Source: Clostridia bacterium (GTDB taxonomy: Bacteria > Bacillota > Clostridia > Christensenellales > CAG-314). Taken from it: a stretch of 62,546 nucleotides of DNA. The notes under the pieces are model-generated. The model made no database searches and was not told the DNA's origin. It worked only from the letters and a program-made list of their open reading frames with translations. Both the position numbers and the translations under genes were made by a program. The stretch lies in assembly GCA_017457305.1 (NCBI GenBank), contig JAFTHP010000030.1:1-62546 (forward strand), written 5' to 3'. Below, piece by piece: positions 18,206 to 25,594 of this stretch. Each line of letters opens with the position of its first letter. Positions within the stretch are counted from its first letter, which is position 1.

Positions 18206-18356
18206 GGTTTATATAAGTTTGATGTTTATGGTTCAAACGTTTCTACCAACAACCTAATAGTTGACTATAAACTCCCTCCATAAAACATTGATTTGTACCG
18301 AATCAAACTCCTAAAAAAAGAGAAAGGCACTCCACAGCCTTTCTCTTTTGTTTTTA
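18206..18356 (+). ncRNA. Candidate ~150-nt small RNA
   Basis: A near-consensus promoter is followed about 115 bases later by a strong intrinsic terminator, with no ribosome-binding site and only an 11-codon ORF between. The predicted RNA contains unpaired-looking C-rich, anti-Shine-Dalgarno stretches ACTCCCTCCAT (18271-18281) and AACTCCT (just before the terminator), a feature of Firmicutes trans-acting sRNAs such as RsaE or CsfG. A palindromic core AAACGTTT at 18235-18242 lies at about +30 and could be an operator. This is inferred from signals only. Confidence 0.55.
18317..18355 (+). terminator. Terminator of candidate sRNA
   Basis: Stem AAAAGAGAAAGGC / GCCTTTCTCTTTT followed by GTTTTT. 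Confidence 0.9.
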
Positions 18357-18370
18357 GTTGATTTTTACAG

Positions 18371-18490
18371 CAGATAACAATATCTGCGCGTATTGATAAA
18401 TGATTTATTGGTGCTTGGAGATGTACTATCTTTATATAGTTATGAGTGATTATGCGTTGCCTGTTGCGGCTTGGTGTAATCACTTTTTTT
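18371..18490 (+). other. Second hairpin array with terminator-like end
   Basis: A CAGATA / TATCTG hairpin (18371-18386) is followed by an AGTGATTA / TAATCACT stem (18445-18484) with a T-run. Only a weak TTGATT promoter-like element precedes it. It may be a backup terminator or a second small RNA. The rest of 18490-18900 is AT-rich with no gene that I can support. Confidence 0.35.
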
Positions 18491-18859
18491 GTTGTTTCGC
18501 GCTTCCAAAAAGAATTTGTTTTATATTGTTGTAATACAGCAAAGCAGGTTGCTTTTTTGTATGGCGGCAAAGTCAAAACAAGGTAATGTTGCTTTGTTGA
18601 AAAAAAGACAAATTTGTCGAAATTTAAAAGAAATCAAATAAATTAATTTTTCTCTTTTGCCAAGATCCTTATTTGTGTCATAATAACAATGATATAACAT
18701 AATTGACACTTATTTTTCTGTGAAACATCTAGTTTTGTACCTAGCGGATTTTTATAACAAATTTATTGCAAGGCTTTTCTAAATTATGCGTTTTCTCCCT
18801 TATTTTGGTCACTAACGGCATTAAATTGACTTGGTTGCAGGGGATAAATTATCAGTTTT

Positions 18860-18868
18860 TGTGGATAA
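18860..18868 (-). promoter_or_regulatory. DnaA-box-like site upstream of nrdD
   Basis: TGTGGATAA, the complement of the perfect DnaA box TTATCCACA, lies about 75 bases before the first NrdR box. One isolated box is weak evidence; two others occur in this window, at 15077 and inside the XRE gene. Confidence 0.25.
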
Positions 18869-18940
18869 CTTTTTCTGTGAAACTTTGTTTTTCAGTGGTG
18901 ATTTTTTGCAAGTTATGTTAGACCAACCACTATGACCAAC

Positions 18941-18988
18941 ATACTATATCTTGTGGTAAAAGTAAAAAAATACCACAATATATTGTGT
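18941..18988 (+). promoter_or_regulatory. Tandem NrdR boxes
   Basis: ATACTATATCTTGTGG (18941-18956) and CCACAATATATTGTGT (18973-18988) both match the NrdR consensus acaCwATATATwGtgt. Their start-to-start spacing is 32 bases, about three helical turns, as expected for the NrdR dimer pair. They sit just upstream of the nrdD -35 box. nrdR itself is not in the window. Confidence 0.85.
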
Positions 18989-19007
18989 TTTTAGTGCATT
19001 TTTTGCC

Positions 19008-19036
19008 TTGACAACCACTAAATATAGGTATACAAT
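19008..19036 (+). promoter_or_regulatory. Promoter of nrdD-trxB
   Basis: TTGACA (19008-19013), 17-base spacer, TACAAT (19031-19036). Confidence 0.85.
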
Positions 19037-19095
19037 AGGTGGGCACCGTTTGGCAGGGTTACTAAAGTAACACTAGTCAAGCACAGGAGGAAATT

Positions 19096-21471
19096 ATGTA
19101 TCAAGTAAAAAAACGTGACGGAAAAGTAGTAGATTTTGATCTATCTAAGATTTGTGTTGCTATCCAAGCAGCATTTGACGCAAAGCAACAACCTTCCAAC
19201 AAGGATATCATCGAATTGTTGGCACTAAAGGTTACTGCTGACTTTTCTGGCAAAATTAAGGACGGTATTGTTTCTGTAGAAGATATCCAAGACAGTGTAG
19301 AAACAGTACTTATCCAAGCCGGCTACACCGATGTTGCCAAGGCTTACATTTTGTACCGCAAACAACACGAAAACGTTCGTAAAGCGGGCGAAACACTTGT
19401 GGACTACAAGTCTCTTGTGGACAACTATCTAAATATTTCCGACTGGCGCGTAAAGGAAAACTCCACAGTCACCTACTCTGTAGGCGGACTCATTTTGTCC
19501 AACAGTGGAGCAATCACAGCTAACTACTGGCTTAGCGAAGTATACGATGAAGAAATTGCCGAAGCTCACCGCAGTGCAGCAATGCACTTGCACGACCTAA
19601 GCATGCTCACAGGTTACTGTGCAGGTTGGTCGCTAAAGCAACTTATCCAATGCGGACTTGGTGGTGTAACAGGCAAGATTACGTCTGCTCCAGCAAAGCA
19701 CCTTGCAACACTTTGTAACCAAATGGTTAACTTCCTTGGTATCATGCAAAACGAGTGGGCCGGCGCACAAGCATTTAGCTCCTTCGACACATACCTTGCT
19801 CCATTTGTAAAGGCAGACAACTTGTCCTACGAACAAGTAAAGAAGTGCATTGAATCCTTCGTTTACGGTGTAAACACACCAAGCCGTTGGGGTACACAAG
19901 CTCCATTTAGCAATATCACATTGGACTGGACCGTTCCAGCCGACCTAGCGGATATGCCATGTATCATTGGTGGCAAGGAAATGGACTTCTGCTACAAAGA
20001 TTGCAAAAAGGAAATGGATATGGTAAACAAGGCGTTTATCGAAACTATGATTGACGGCGACTACAACGGTCGTGGATTCCAATATCCAATCCCAACCTAC
20101 TCCATCACAAGAGATTTCGACTGGTCAGAAACAGAAAACAACAAGTTGTTGTTCGAAATGACCGCTAAGTACGGCACACCATACTTCTCCAACTACATCA
20201 ACAGCGACATGGAACCAAGCGACGTTCGTAGTATGTGTTGTCGTTTGCGTTTGGACCTTCGTGAACTACGCAAAAAATCTGGTGGATTCTTCGGTAGCGG
20301 TGAAAGTACCGGTTCTATTGGCGTTGTAACACTCAACATGCCACGTATTGGATATCTTGCCAAGGACGAAGCAGATTTCTACGCAAGACTAGACAAACTA
20401 ATGGATATTGCTGCACGCTCCCTTAAAATTAAGCGTACAACAATCAGCAAGTTGATGGATGCAGGTTTGTATCCCTACACAAAGCGTTACTTGGGCTCTT
20501 TCGACAACCACTTCTCCACAATTGGTCTAGTTGGTATGAACGAAGCTTGTCTCAACGCTAAGTGGCTAAACTGTGATATGACCGACGAACGCGCTCAACA
20601 GTTCACAAAAGACGTTCTCAACCACATGAGAGAAAGACTCTCCGATTATCAAGTTAAGTATGGCGATTTGTACAACTTGGAAGCAACCCCAGCCGAAAGC
20701 ACAAGCTACCGTTTGGCTAAGCACGACCAAAAGCTGTATCCAGATATGATCTTTGCTAGCAAGGCTGGCGAAACACCATACTACACAAACAGCAGTAACC
20801 TTCCAGTTAGCTACACATCCGATATCTTCGACGCATTGGATATTCAAGATGAACTTCAAACGTTGTACACATCCGGTACAGTATTCCACGCATTCCTAGG
20901 CGAACGTTTGCCAACATGGAAAGCAGCAATGAAGCTTGTAAGAACCATTGCCGAAAACTACCGTCTTCCATACTACTCAATGTCCCCAACATACTCCATT
21001 TGTCCAGAACACGGATATATTTCTGGCGAAGTATATGTTTGTCCACATTGCGAAAAGAGAACGGAAGTTTACAGCCGTATCACAGGCTACTACCGCCCTG
21101 TTCAAAACTGGAACGATGGCAAGATGCAAGAGTGGAAGGAACGTAAGGTTTACGATCCCGATACAAGCGTTTTGGTTCGCCAAGGTGTAAGACAACCAGA
21201 AGAAGAGGATGAACAAGAACAAAATTGCGGATTGGAACTTCCAACTCCAGCATTGTTTGTTCAAGAACATTGCCCTAACTGCAAGATGGCGGAAATCATG
21301 TTGCAAAAACTTGGTTTCAAGTACACCGAAATTGATGCCGTTGCAAGTGCGGAACTTACCAAGCAACTTGGTATCAAACTAACACCAACACTTGTAGTTA
21401 AGGATGGCGACAGCTTTATGCTTGTGGAAAATGCAGCAAACATCCGCAAGTATGTGGAAATTAAAAAATAG
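19096..21471 (+). CDS. nrdD: Anaerobic ribonucleoside-triphosphate reductase with fused NrdH/glutaredoxin domain
   Basis: A 791-residue class III ribonucleotide reductase that makes dNTPs without oxygen using a glycyl radical. An ATP-cone lies at residues ~3-90; the catalytic barrel contains the CC pair in SMCCRLRL; a C-terminal zinc site (CPEH...CPHC, ~636-652) precedes the glycyl-radical motif RITGY with the radical Gly near 664. After an acidic linker, residues ~719-791 form a thioredoxin-fold domain with CPNC at ~726-729, like NrdH or glutaredoxin. Most formate-dependent NrdD proteins lack this, so a thiol-dependent enzyme (NrdD2/NrdD3-like) is likely. trxB follows 16 bases later. No nrdG activase is present here, which is unusual. 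Ribosome-binding site AGGAGGA. Confidence 0.95.
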   Translation: MYQVKKRDGKVVDFDLSKICVAIQAAFDAKQQPSNKDIIELLALKVTADFSGKIKDGIVSVEDIQDSVETVLIQAGYTDVAKAYILYRKQHENVRKAGETLVDYKSLVDNYLNISDWRVKENSTVTYSVGGLILSNSGAITANYWLSEVYDEEIAEAHRSAAMHLHDLSMLTGYCAGWSLKQLIQCGLGGVTGKITSAPAKHLATLCNQMVNFLGIMQNEWAGAQAFSSFDTYLAPFVKADNLSYEQVKKCIESFVYGVNTPSRWGTQAPFSNITLDWTVPADLADMPCIIGGKEMDFCYKDCKKEMDMVNKAFIETMIDGDYNGRGFQYPIPTYSITRDFDWSETENNKLLFEMTAKYGTPYFSNYINSDMEPSDVRSMCCRLRLDLRELRKKSGGFFGSGESTGSIGVVTLNMPRIGYLAKDEADFYARLDKLMDIAARSLKIKRTTISKLMDAGLYPYTKRYLGSFDNHFSTIGLVGMNEACLNAKWLNCDMTDERAQQFTKDVLNHMRERLSDYQVKYGDLYNLEATPAESTSYRLAKHDQKLYPDMIFASKAGETPYYTNSSNLPVSYTSDIFDALDIQDELQTLYTSGTVFHAFLGERLPTWKAAMKLVRTIAENYRLPYYSMSPTYSICPEHGYISGEVYVCPHCEKRTEVYSRITGYYRPVQNWNDGKMQEWKERKVYDPDTSVLVRQGVRQPEEEDEQEQNCGLELPTPALFVQEHCPNCKMAEIMLQKLGFKYTEIDAVASAELTKQLGIKLTPTLVVKDGDSFMLVENAANIRKYVEIKK

Positions 21472-21487
21472 TAAATAAGAGGCAAAA

Positions 21488-22393
21488 ATGTACGATATTA
21501 TTGTAATTGGTGGCGGCCCTGCTGGGTTAACAGCGGCATTGTATGCTGTCCGCGCCGGCAAGAGCGTAATGGTGTTGGAGCAAAACTCCTTCGGCGGACA
21601 AATTGCCACTTCCCCAAGGGTGGAAAACTATCCATCCATTGCAGAAATAAGCGGAGCACAGCTTGCCAATGATATGTTCGAGCAAGCGGTGTCCCACGGT
21701 GTGGAATTTGATATGGGTTGTGCAACTGTTGCAAAAAACGGCCAACTATTTGACGTAGCAACAGAGTACAACAATTATCAGTCAAAGGCGGTAATACTGG
21801 CAACTGGTGTATCACACAAGCATTTGGGTATCGATTCGGAACAACAGTTTGCAGGCAAAGGCATTTGCTACTGCGCTGTGTGCGATGGTGCATTTTTCCG
21901 CGATAAGGAAGTTTGCGTTGTGGGGGATGGTAATTCAGCCGCACAATACGCACTCTACTTGCAGGATATTTGTTCCAGCGTAACACTGCTAACATTGTTT
22001 GACAAATTGTTCTGCGACAAGGAACTTACCACACGCATTGTCAACTCCGACAAGATTCAATGGATACAAAACGTTTCCGTTACCGAGTTTGTGGGGGAAG
22101 AGCAACTGACCGCAGTAGTGTACAAGGATAGCGATGGAGCAATCACTTATCACGATACCGATGGAGTATTCATTGCCATTGGGCAACAACCACATAACCA
22201 ACCATTTGAACATCTTGTTCAATTGGACGATAAGGGTTTTATCGTTGCTGGTGACGATTGCAAAACATCCTGCCCAGGCATTTTTGTTGCTGGCGACTGT
22301 CGCACAAAGCTTGTTCGTCAATGTACAACAGCCGTAGGGGACGGAGCAACCGCAGCATTTGTTGCTTGTCAGTATGTAGACAAACTTAACTAA
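21488..22393 (+). CDS. trxB: Thioredoxin reductase
   Basis: A 301-residue low-molecular-weight FAD/NADPH disulfide reductase. FAD-binding GGGPAG is at residues 8-13, the redox-active CAVC at ~129-132, the NADPH-site VVGDGNSAAQ near 144, and the C-terminal GIFVAGDC FAD motif is present. It reduces a thioredoxin-like partner with NADPH. The 16-base gap to nrdD and the redoxin domain fused to NrdD suggest that this enzyme recharges that domain, forming one electron chain to ribonucleotide reduction. It is cytoplasmic and shares the nrdD promoter and NrdR control. A terminator follows at 22404-22434. Confidence 0.95.
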   Translation: MYDIIVIGGGPAGLTAALYAVRAGKSVMVLEQNSFGGQIATSPRVENYPSIAEISGAQLANDMFEQAVSHGVEFDMGCATVAKNGQLFDVATEYNNYQSKAVILATGVSHKHLGIDSEQQFAGKGICYCAVCDGAFFRDKEVCVVGDGNSAAQYALYLQDICSSVTLLTLFDKLFCDKELTTRIVNSDKIQWIQNVSVTEFVGEEQLTAVVYKDSDGAITYHDTDGVFIAIGQQPHNQPFEHLVQLDDKGFIVAGDDCKTSCPGIFVAGDCRTKLVRQCTTAVGDGATAAFVACQYVDKLN

Positions 22394-22403
22394 ACATTAC
22401 AAA

Positions 22404-22434
22404 AAGAGCACAAAACAAATTGTGCTCTTCTTTT
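22404..22434 (+). terminator. Terminator of nrdD-trxB
   Basis: Stem AAGAGCACAA / TTGTGCTCTT followed by CTTTT. Confidence 0.85.
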
Positions 22435-22445
22435 AACAAAAAAGT

Positions 22446-22492
22446 ATCGAGTGTTCTAATAAAACTCAGTTTCGTTATGAACACTTGATATG
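22446..22492 (-). terminator. Terminator-like hairpin 3' of tRNA-Pro half A
   Basis: On the minus strand the stem ATCAAGTGTTC / GAACACTCGAT is followed by ACTTTTTT. It lies directly after the CCA end of the tRNA half, as a tRNA gene terminator would. Confidence 0.6.
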
Positions 22493-22535
22493 GTCTGAGT
22501 GACAAGACTTGAACTTGCAGTCTCTACCACCCCAA
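22491..22535 (-). other. tRNA-Pro(GGG) 3'-half fragment, copy A (att-like)
   Basis: On the minus strand this reads from the anticodon loop (TTGGGG) through the anticodon stem GGTAG, an intact T-arm (GCAAG-TTCAAGT-CTTGT), the acceptor strand CACTCAG, discriminator A and an encoded CCA. The 5' half of the tRNA is missing. Copy B at 25594-25638 matches 40 of 45 positions in the same orientation. Anticodon-loop-to-CCA segments are typical attachment cores of tyrosine integrases. Confidence 0.75.
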
Positions 22536-22650
22536 GGGCGACTTGAACATTTTTCTGGTCATTTTATCTTTTTTCAGACCTTTCCGCTACGGCAAAAATG
22601 ACCTTTCTCGCTCTCGTGGCATCTTGTCTCCGTGTACTTCGGATCTGTTT

Positions 22651-22812
22651 ATGGTCAAAGATGTGGTCAAATCCGAATATCGAATGATTGATATGTGGTC
22701 ATCAGTTTTGGGAGGGTAGAAGCACTCAAAAAATACTTCGCTGGAAGAGAAGAAACACACTAACCGCTACATGTGGTCAACCATCTGAAAAGAGATGATA
22801 ACTATGTGGTCA
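22651..22812 (+). repeat. Direct repeats ATGTGGTCA (arm-type sites?)
   Basis: Exact ATGTGGTCA copies lie at 22661, 22693, 22771 and 22804, in pairs spaced 32 and 33 bases; an imperfect ATGGTCA is at 22651. Another exact copy (25449) with AGTGGTCA (25438) sits near the other end. Spaced direct repeats inside both ends of a tRNA-targeted element resemble integrase arm-binding or excisionase sites. The rest of 22540-22990 shows no intact ORF. Confidence 0.5.
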
Positions 22813-22996
22813 GAAAAATCAAGCAGCAGATAGCAGAGAAGCGCTTCGTCTTCCTTCTGCAGGTGTTGTATTGTAACTTAGAATCGCATCTTTGTCAAGG
22901 CCAATACGAAATAAAATCAGCACTCAAAATTTGATACGCAGTAAGCAAAGAAAAGGCGGTGGAGATTTCCGTTGCCACTATGTTTACAGAATATTG

Positions 22997-23025
22997 TTGA
23001 AATCTGTGGATTTTTGTGGTATAAT
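22997..23025 (+). promoter_or_regulatory. Promoter of PARIS-like operon
   Basis: TTGAAA (22997-23002), 17-base spacer, TATAAT (23020-23025). The leader is about 125 bases long. Confidence 0.75.
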
Positions 23026-23108
23026 TTCATTGAAATCCTTGTAACTGATAGAGACACAATCAAAGGTTTTGATGCATGTACTTCTAATGATGATTAAAGT
23101 GTAAATAT

Positions 23109-23153
23109 TTCCTCCATACTAAACATATTCTGTTATGATGTGGAATGGAGGAA
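23109..23153 (+). promoter_or_regulatory. Hairpin sequestering the ariA ribosome-binding site
   Basis: TTCCTCCAT (23109-23117) is perfectly complementary over nine bases to ATGGAGGAA (23145-23153), which contains the ariA GGAGGA site. A smaller CATA / TATG stem fits in the loop. The structure would block translation unless opened. Confidence 0.5.
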
Positions 23154-23156
23154 GAA

Positions 23157-24494
23157 ATGGAGAAAAACATTGTGAAAATAACAAAATTGACTGTAAGAAA
23201 ATTGCATGGACACACAGATTATAATGTGGAATTTAATGATGATATCACCTTCCTTTATGGTGATAACGGATGCGGAAAAACAACTATTTTGAACATTATA
23301 ACGTATGTTATAACAGGCAAAATATATGAACTGTTCCAATATAAGTTTGATAGAATTATCTTAAGCTATGTTTCTACTAAAACGCAAAAATCAGATAAAA
23401 TAATGGTCTCTTTAGACGAAGGCATGATGACATTATCTTTTGGTGGAGAACAGGTACGAATAGATTCGCAACGCTTTGAGTATATGAATAGGAACTCTGA
23501 TGAACCTGAAGAGGTAGAGCGCTTTTATTTCTCTAAATATCCTGTTTTAAAGAACATCCGAGAAGTCTTTAACTATATCTATCTCCCATTGAATAGAAAC
23601 GGAAATGTATTGATTGATTATCATTACAACATGAGAAGTAGAAAGATCATTCAGTCTCGGTATTCATCGAGAAACAGAATGGGAAATAATATTGATTATA
23701 CTCTTTTTGATGTTGAATCATTAATATCACAAGTTTATAACAAAGTTAATTTCTCTTTGAATAAAATAAGTGAGCATTTTACAGATGAAATGTTGAGTGC
23801 ATTTTTGGATGTTGATAATATATCTAACATGCCATTAATAATTGAGTATATGAATAGTCTCAACGACACGAAAATCAATAAAATTCAAAGAGACTATACA
23901 AATGTTGTTAAGACTGTTCTCAAATATGATTCTGAGATGGAAGCCAAAATTAATACTTTTTTTGAGTCCCTAAAGGAAGAGATAAGTAATGTGAAAAAAT
24001 TAAACAATGGTCAGGTAACAATCGATCTATTGTTTAAATTATCCGAATTAACAAAAATAACAAATATTATTTCTAAAGCAGAAAAGATCGAACAAACCAA
24101 GAAAAAGGTAAGGCAACCAATAGAGGATTTCTTAAGCACGGTTAACAGCTATATACAAAGCAATAATGGTGAAAAACAGGTTGGCATAGATAGTGATGGA
24201 ACTATCTATTTGAAAACAAATCAGGGAAATAAAGTTAATATTCAGAATTTGTCATCTGGAGAAAAACAGATAGTAACCTTCTTTGCATATTTGATTTTTG
24301 GTTTGCAAACATCAAATCAAAGCATATTTATTGTTGATGAACCAGAGTTGTCGCTACACTTGAATTGGCAGCGAAAGTTTGTAGATTCGATTTTGTCTAT
24401 AAACGATAATGTACAGTTGATATTTGCCACTCACGCTCCCGAAATGATTGGAAGACATCGCGATAAAGCTGTAAAACTCATTCCCCACTCTTAA
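23157..24494 (+). CDS. AAA/ABC-type ATPase, AriA-like (PARIS)
   Basis: A 445-residue P-loop ATPase of the AAA_15/OLD type: Walker A GDNGCGKT at ~35-42, a long helical insert (~100-340), ABC-like signature LSSGEKQ at ~365, Walker B FIVDEPELSLH at ~390 with the catalytic Glu, and a switch His in FATHAPE at ~426. It is followed 12 bases on by a DUF4435 protein. This two-gene pair is the composition of PARIS, in which AriA forms a scaffold that holds and releases the AriB effector when it senses phage anti-restriction proteins. I start at ATG 23157, which has GGAGGA just before it; the in-frame ATG 23145 lacks a site. The family call is by motif and context. Confidence 0.8.
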   Translation: MEKNIVKITKLTVRKLHGHTDYNVEFNDDITFLYGDNGCGKTTILNIITYVITGKIYELFQYKFDRIILSYVSTKTQKSDKIMVSLDEGMMTLSFGGEQVRIDSQRFEYMNRNSDEPEEVERFYFSKYPVLKNIREVFNYIYLPLNRNGNVLIDYHYNMRSRKIIQSRYSSRNRMGNNIDYTLFDVESLISQVYNKVNFSLNKISEHFTDEMLSAFLDVDNISNMPLIIEYMNSLNDTKINKIQRDYTNVVKTVLKYDSEMEAKINTFFESLKEEISNVKKLNNGQVTIDLLFKLSELTKITNIISKAEKIEQTKKKVRQPIEDFLSTVNSYIQSNNGEKQVGIDSDGTIYLKTNQGNKVNIQNLSSGEKQIVTFFAYLIFGLQTSNQSIFIVDEPELSLHLNWQRKFVDSILSINDNVQLIFATHAPEMIGRHRDKAVKLIPHS

Positions 24495-24506
24495 GGAGAT
24501 GACGAC

Positions 24507-25355
24507 GTGCAAAATGAATTTGATTTAAATTACTCTAACGATGCCTTATTAACAAGAGTTATTTTCTTGGCTTCTCAAAACGATTTGAATATTTTCGTTG
24601 AAGATACTAACAAAGAGTATGAATACGAAGAAATATTCGAGAGATTGTTCTCTGAGGATCTAAAAATTAATTGCATTTTCCCAACTGGTGGTAAGCCGTT
24701 TCTTGAAGAAGCATTCACATTGTTTGGAAATTCTTGTGATTATGGTAAGACATTTTTTATTGCGGACGGTGATTTTGACGAAGCGCTTGGAAGAGAAATG
24801 ATTGTAGCGGATAATTTCGTGTATTTAAAACGTTATAATATAGAGAGTTATTTGCTACATAAAGATGCTATTATTCGATATATGCGGCCAAAACTTCGTA
24901 AAACCTTTGATGTTGCGGAGAGCATTTTGAAATATGATGAGTGGTATAACACGGTAGCCCCTTTTTTGAAAAAATTATTTACATTGCATTTCGTTGTCCA
25001 AAAATATTGCTATGGAACAGAAAATGTAGGTAGAGGATATGCTCGTTTTTTAAAATCAAATGGCTTTCCGAAGGAAACTGAATACGACAAGTATAGGGCG
25101 GAAATTTTAGCACTAATTCCAGATCTTGATAGCAAATTAGATGAAGCTACGGTAAATCTTGAGCATATTTATGGAGATGAAGGCGTAAATTTTGTGTGTG
25201 GAAAATGCTATATTGGAAGTTTAAAACTATATTTGAACACCTTTGTAAAGAAAGGCATTGGGGAAGATGACATAAAAGCAGTTTTGGTATCCAATTTTGA
25301 TGTGAGTGCATTAAAATACGTATTGGACAAGTTGTGTCAATATATGATTGCATAA
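24507..25355 (+). CDS. DUF4435/TOPRIM-like effector, AriB-like (PARIS)
   Basis: A 282-residue protein with a TOPRIM-like layout: the Glu in FVEDTNKE (E32), then the acidic DxD in FIADGDFD (D87, D89), then LKRYNIESYLL, the hallmark of DUF4435. In characterised PARIS systems AriB is a TOPRIM nuclease that cleaves host tRNA after release from AriA, halting phage growth. The first acidic residues are intact, so nuclease activity is plausible. It starts at GTG 24507 with AAGGAG eight bases ahead. The C-terminal half (KCYIGSLKLYLNTF) is helical and unassigned. Target RNA is unknown. Confidence 0.78.
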   Translation: MQNEFDLNYSNDALLTRVIFLASQNDLNIFVEDTNKEYEYEEIFERLFSEDLKINCIFPTGGKPFLEEAFTLFGNSCDYGKTFFIADGDFDEALGREMIVADNFVYLKRYNIESYLLHKDAIIRYMRPKLRKTFDVAESILKYDEWYNTVAPFLKKLFTLHFVVQKYCYGTENVGRGYARFLKSNGFPKETEYDKYRAEILALIPDLDSKLDEATVNLEHIYGDEGVNFVCGKCYIGSLKLYLNTFVKKGIGEDDIKAVLVSNFDVSALKYVLDKLCQYMIA

Positions 25356-25360
25356 TATTC

Positions 25361-25394
25361 AAGGCGGTAATCGTAGCTTGCAATTGCCGCCTTA
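25361..25394. other. Stable hairpin after ariB
   Basis: AAGGCGGTAAT / AATTGCCGCCTT stem six bases after the ariB stop. There is no T-run, so it is more likely an mRNA-stabilising or site-structure element than a terminator. Confidence 0.45.
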
Positions 25395-25469
25395 AAACCA
25401 TCAAAAGGCAGCCGAAATTGAAACAAAAATCTCCGCAAGTGGTCAAACATGTGGTCAAAGGAGAAAAAT

Positions 25470-25507
25470 GGGCTTGTTCAACCCTTGAAGCAGGGAAGAA
25501 CAAGCCC
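25470..25507. other. Inverted repeat near island right end
   Basis: GGGCTTGTTC / GAACAAGCCC arms with an inner CCCT / AGGG stem, next to the ATGTGGTCA repeat at 25449. No clear T-run follows. Confidence 0.45.
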
Positions 25508-25562
25508 GTTATGTTTGTTGCGAAAACGCGAGATTTCTAGAGATTATGCGAGGAAATAAAAG

Positions 25563-25594
25563 AAAATCGGAGGTTCGGTTGAACCTCCGATTTT
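25563..25594 (-). terminator. Perfect 14-bp terminator hairpin beside tRNA-Pro half B
   Basis: AAAATCGGAGGTTC, a four-base loop, then GAACCTCCGATTTT. On the minus strand CTTTTATTT follows, so it terminates leftward transcripts through the tRNA half; it could also end the rightward PARIS transcript. Confidence 0.8.

Noticed and set aside
18265-18576. 103-codon open frame on the minus strand in the nrdD upstream region
   Set aside because: It runs through two terminator hairpins, has no ribosome-binding site and no recognisable protein features.
18860-18868. Replication origin
   Set aside because: A single perfect DnaA box without clustering, AT-rich unwinding repeats or dnaA/dnaN neighbours.
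22491-22570. Complete tRNA gene
   Set aside because: Only the part from anticodon loop to CCA is present; no matching acceptor 5' strand or D-arm upstream on the minus strand.
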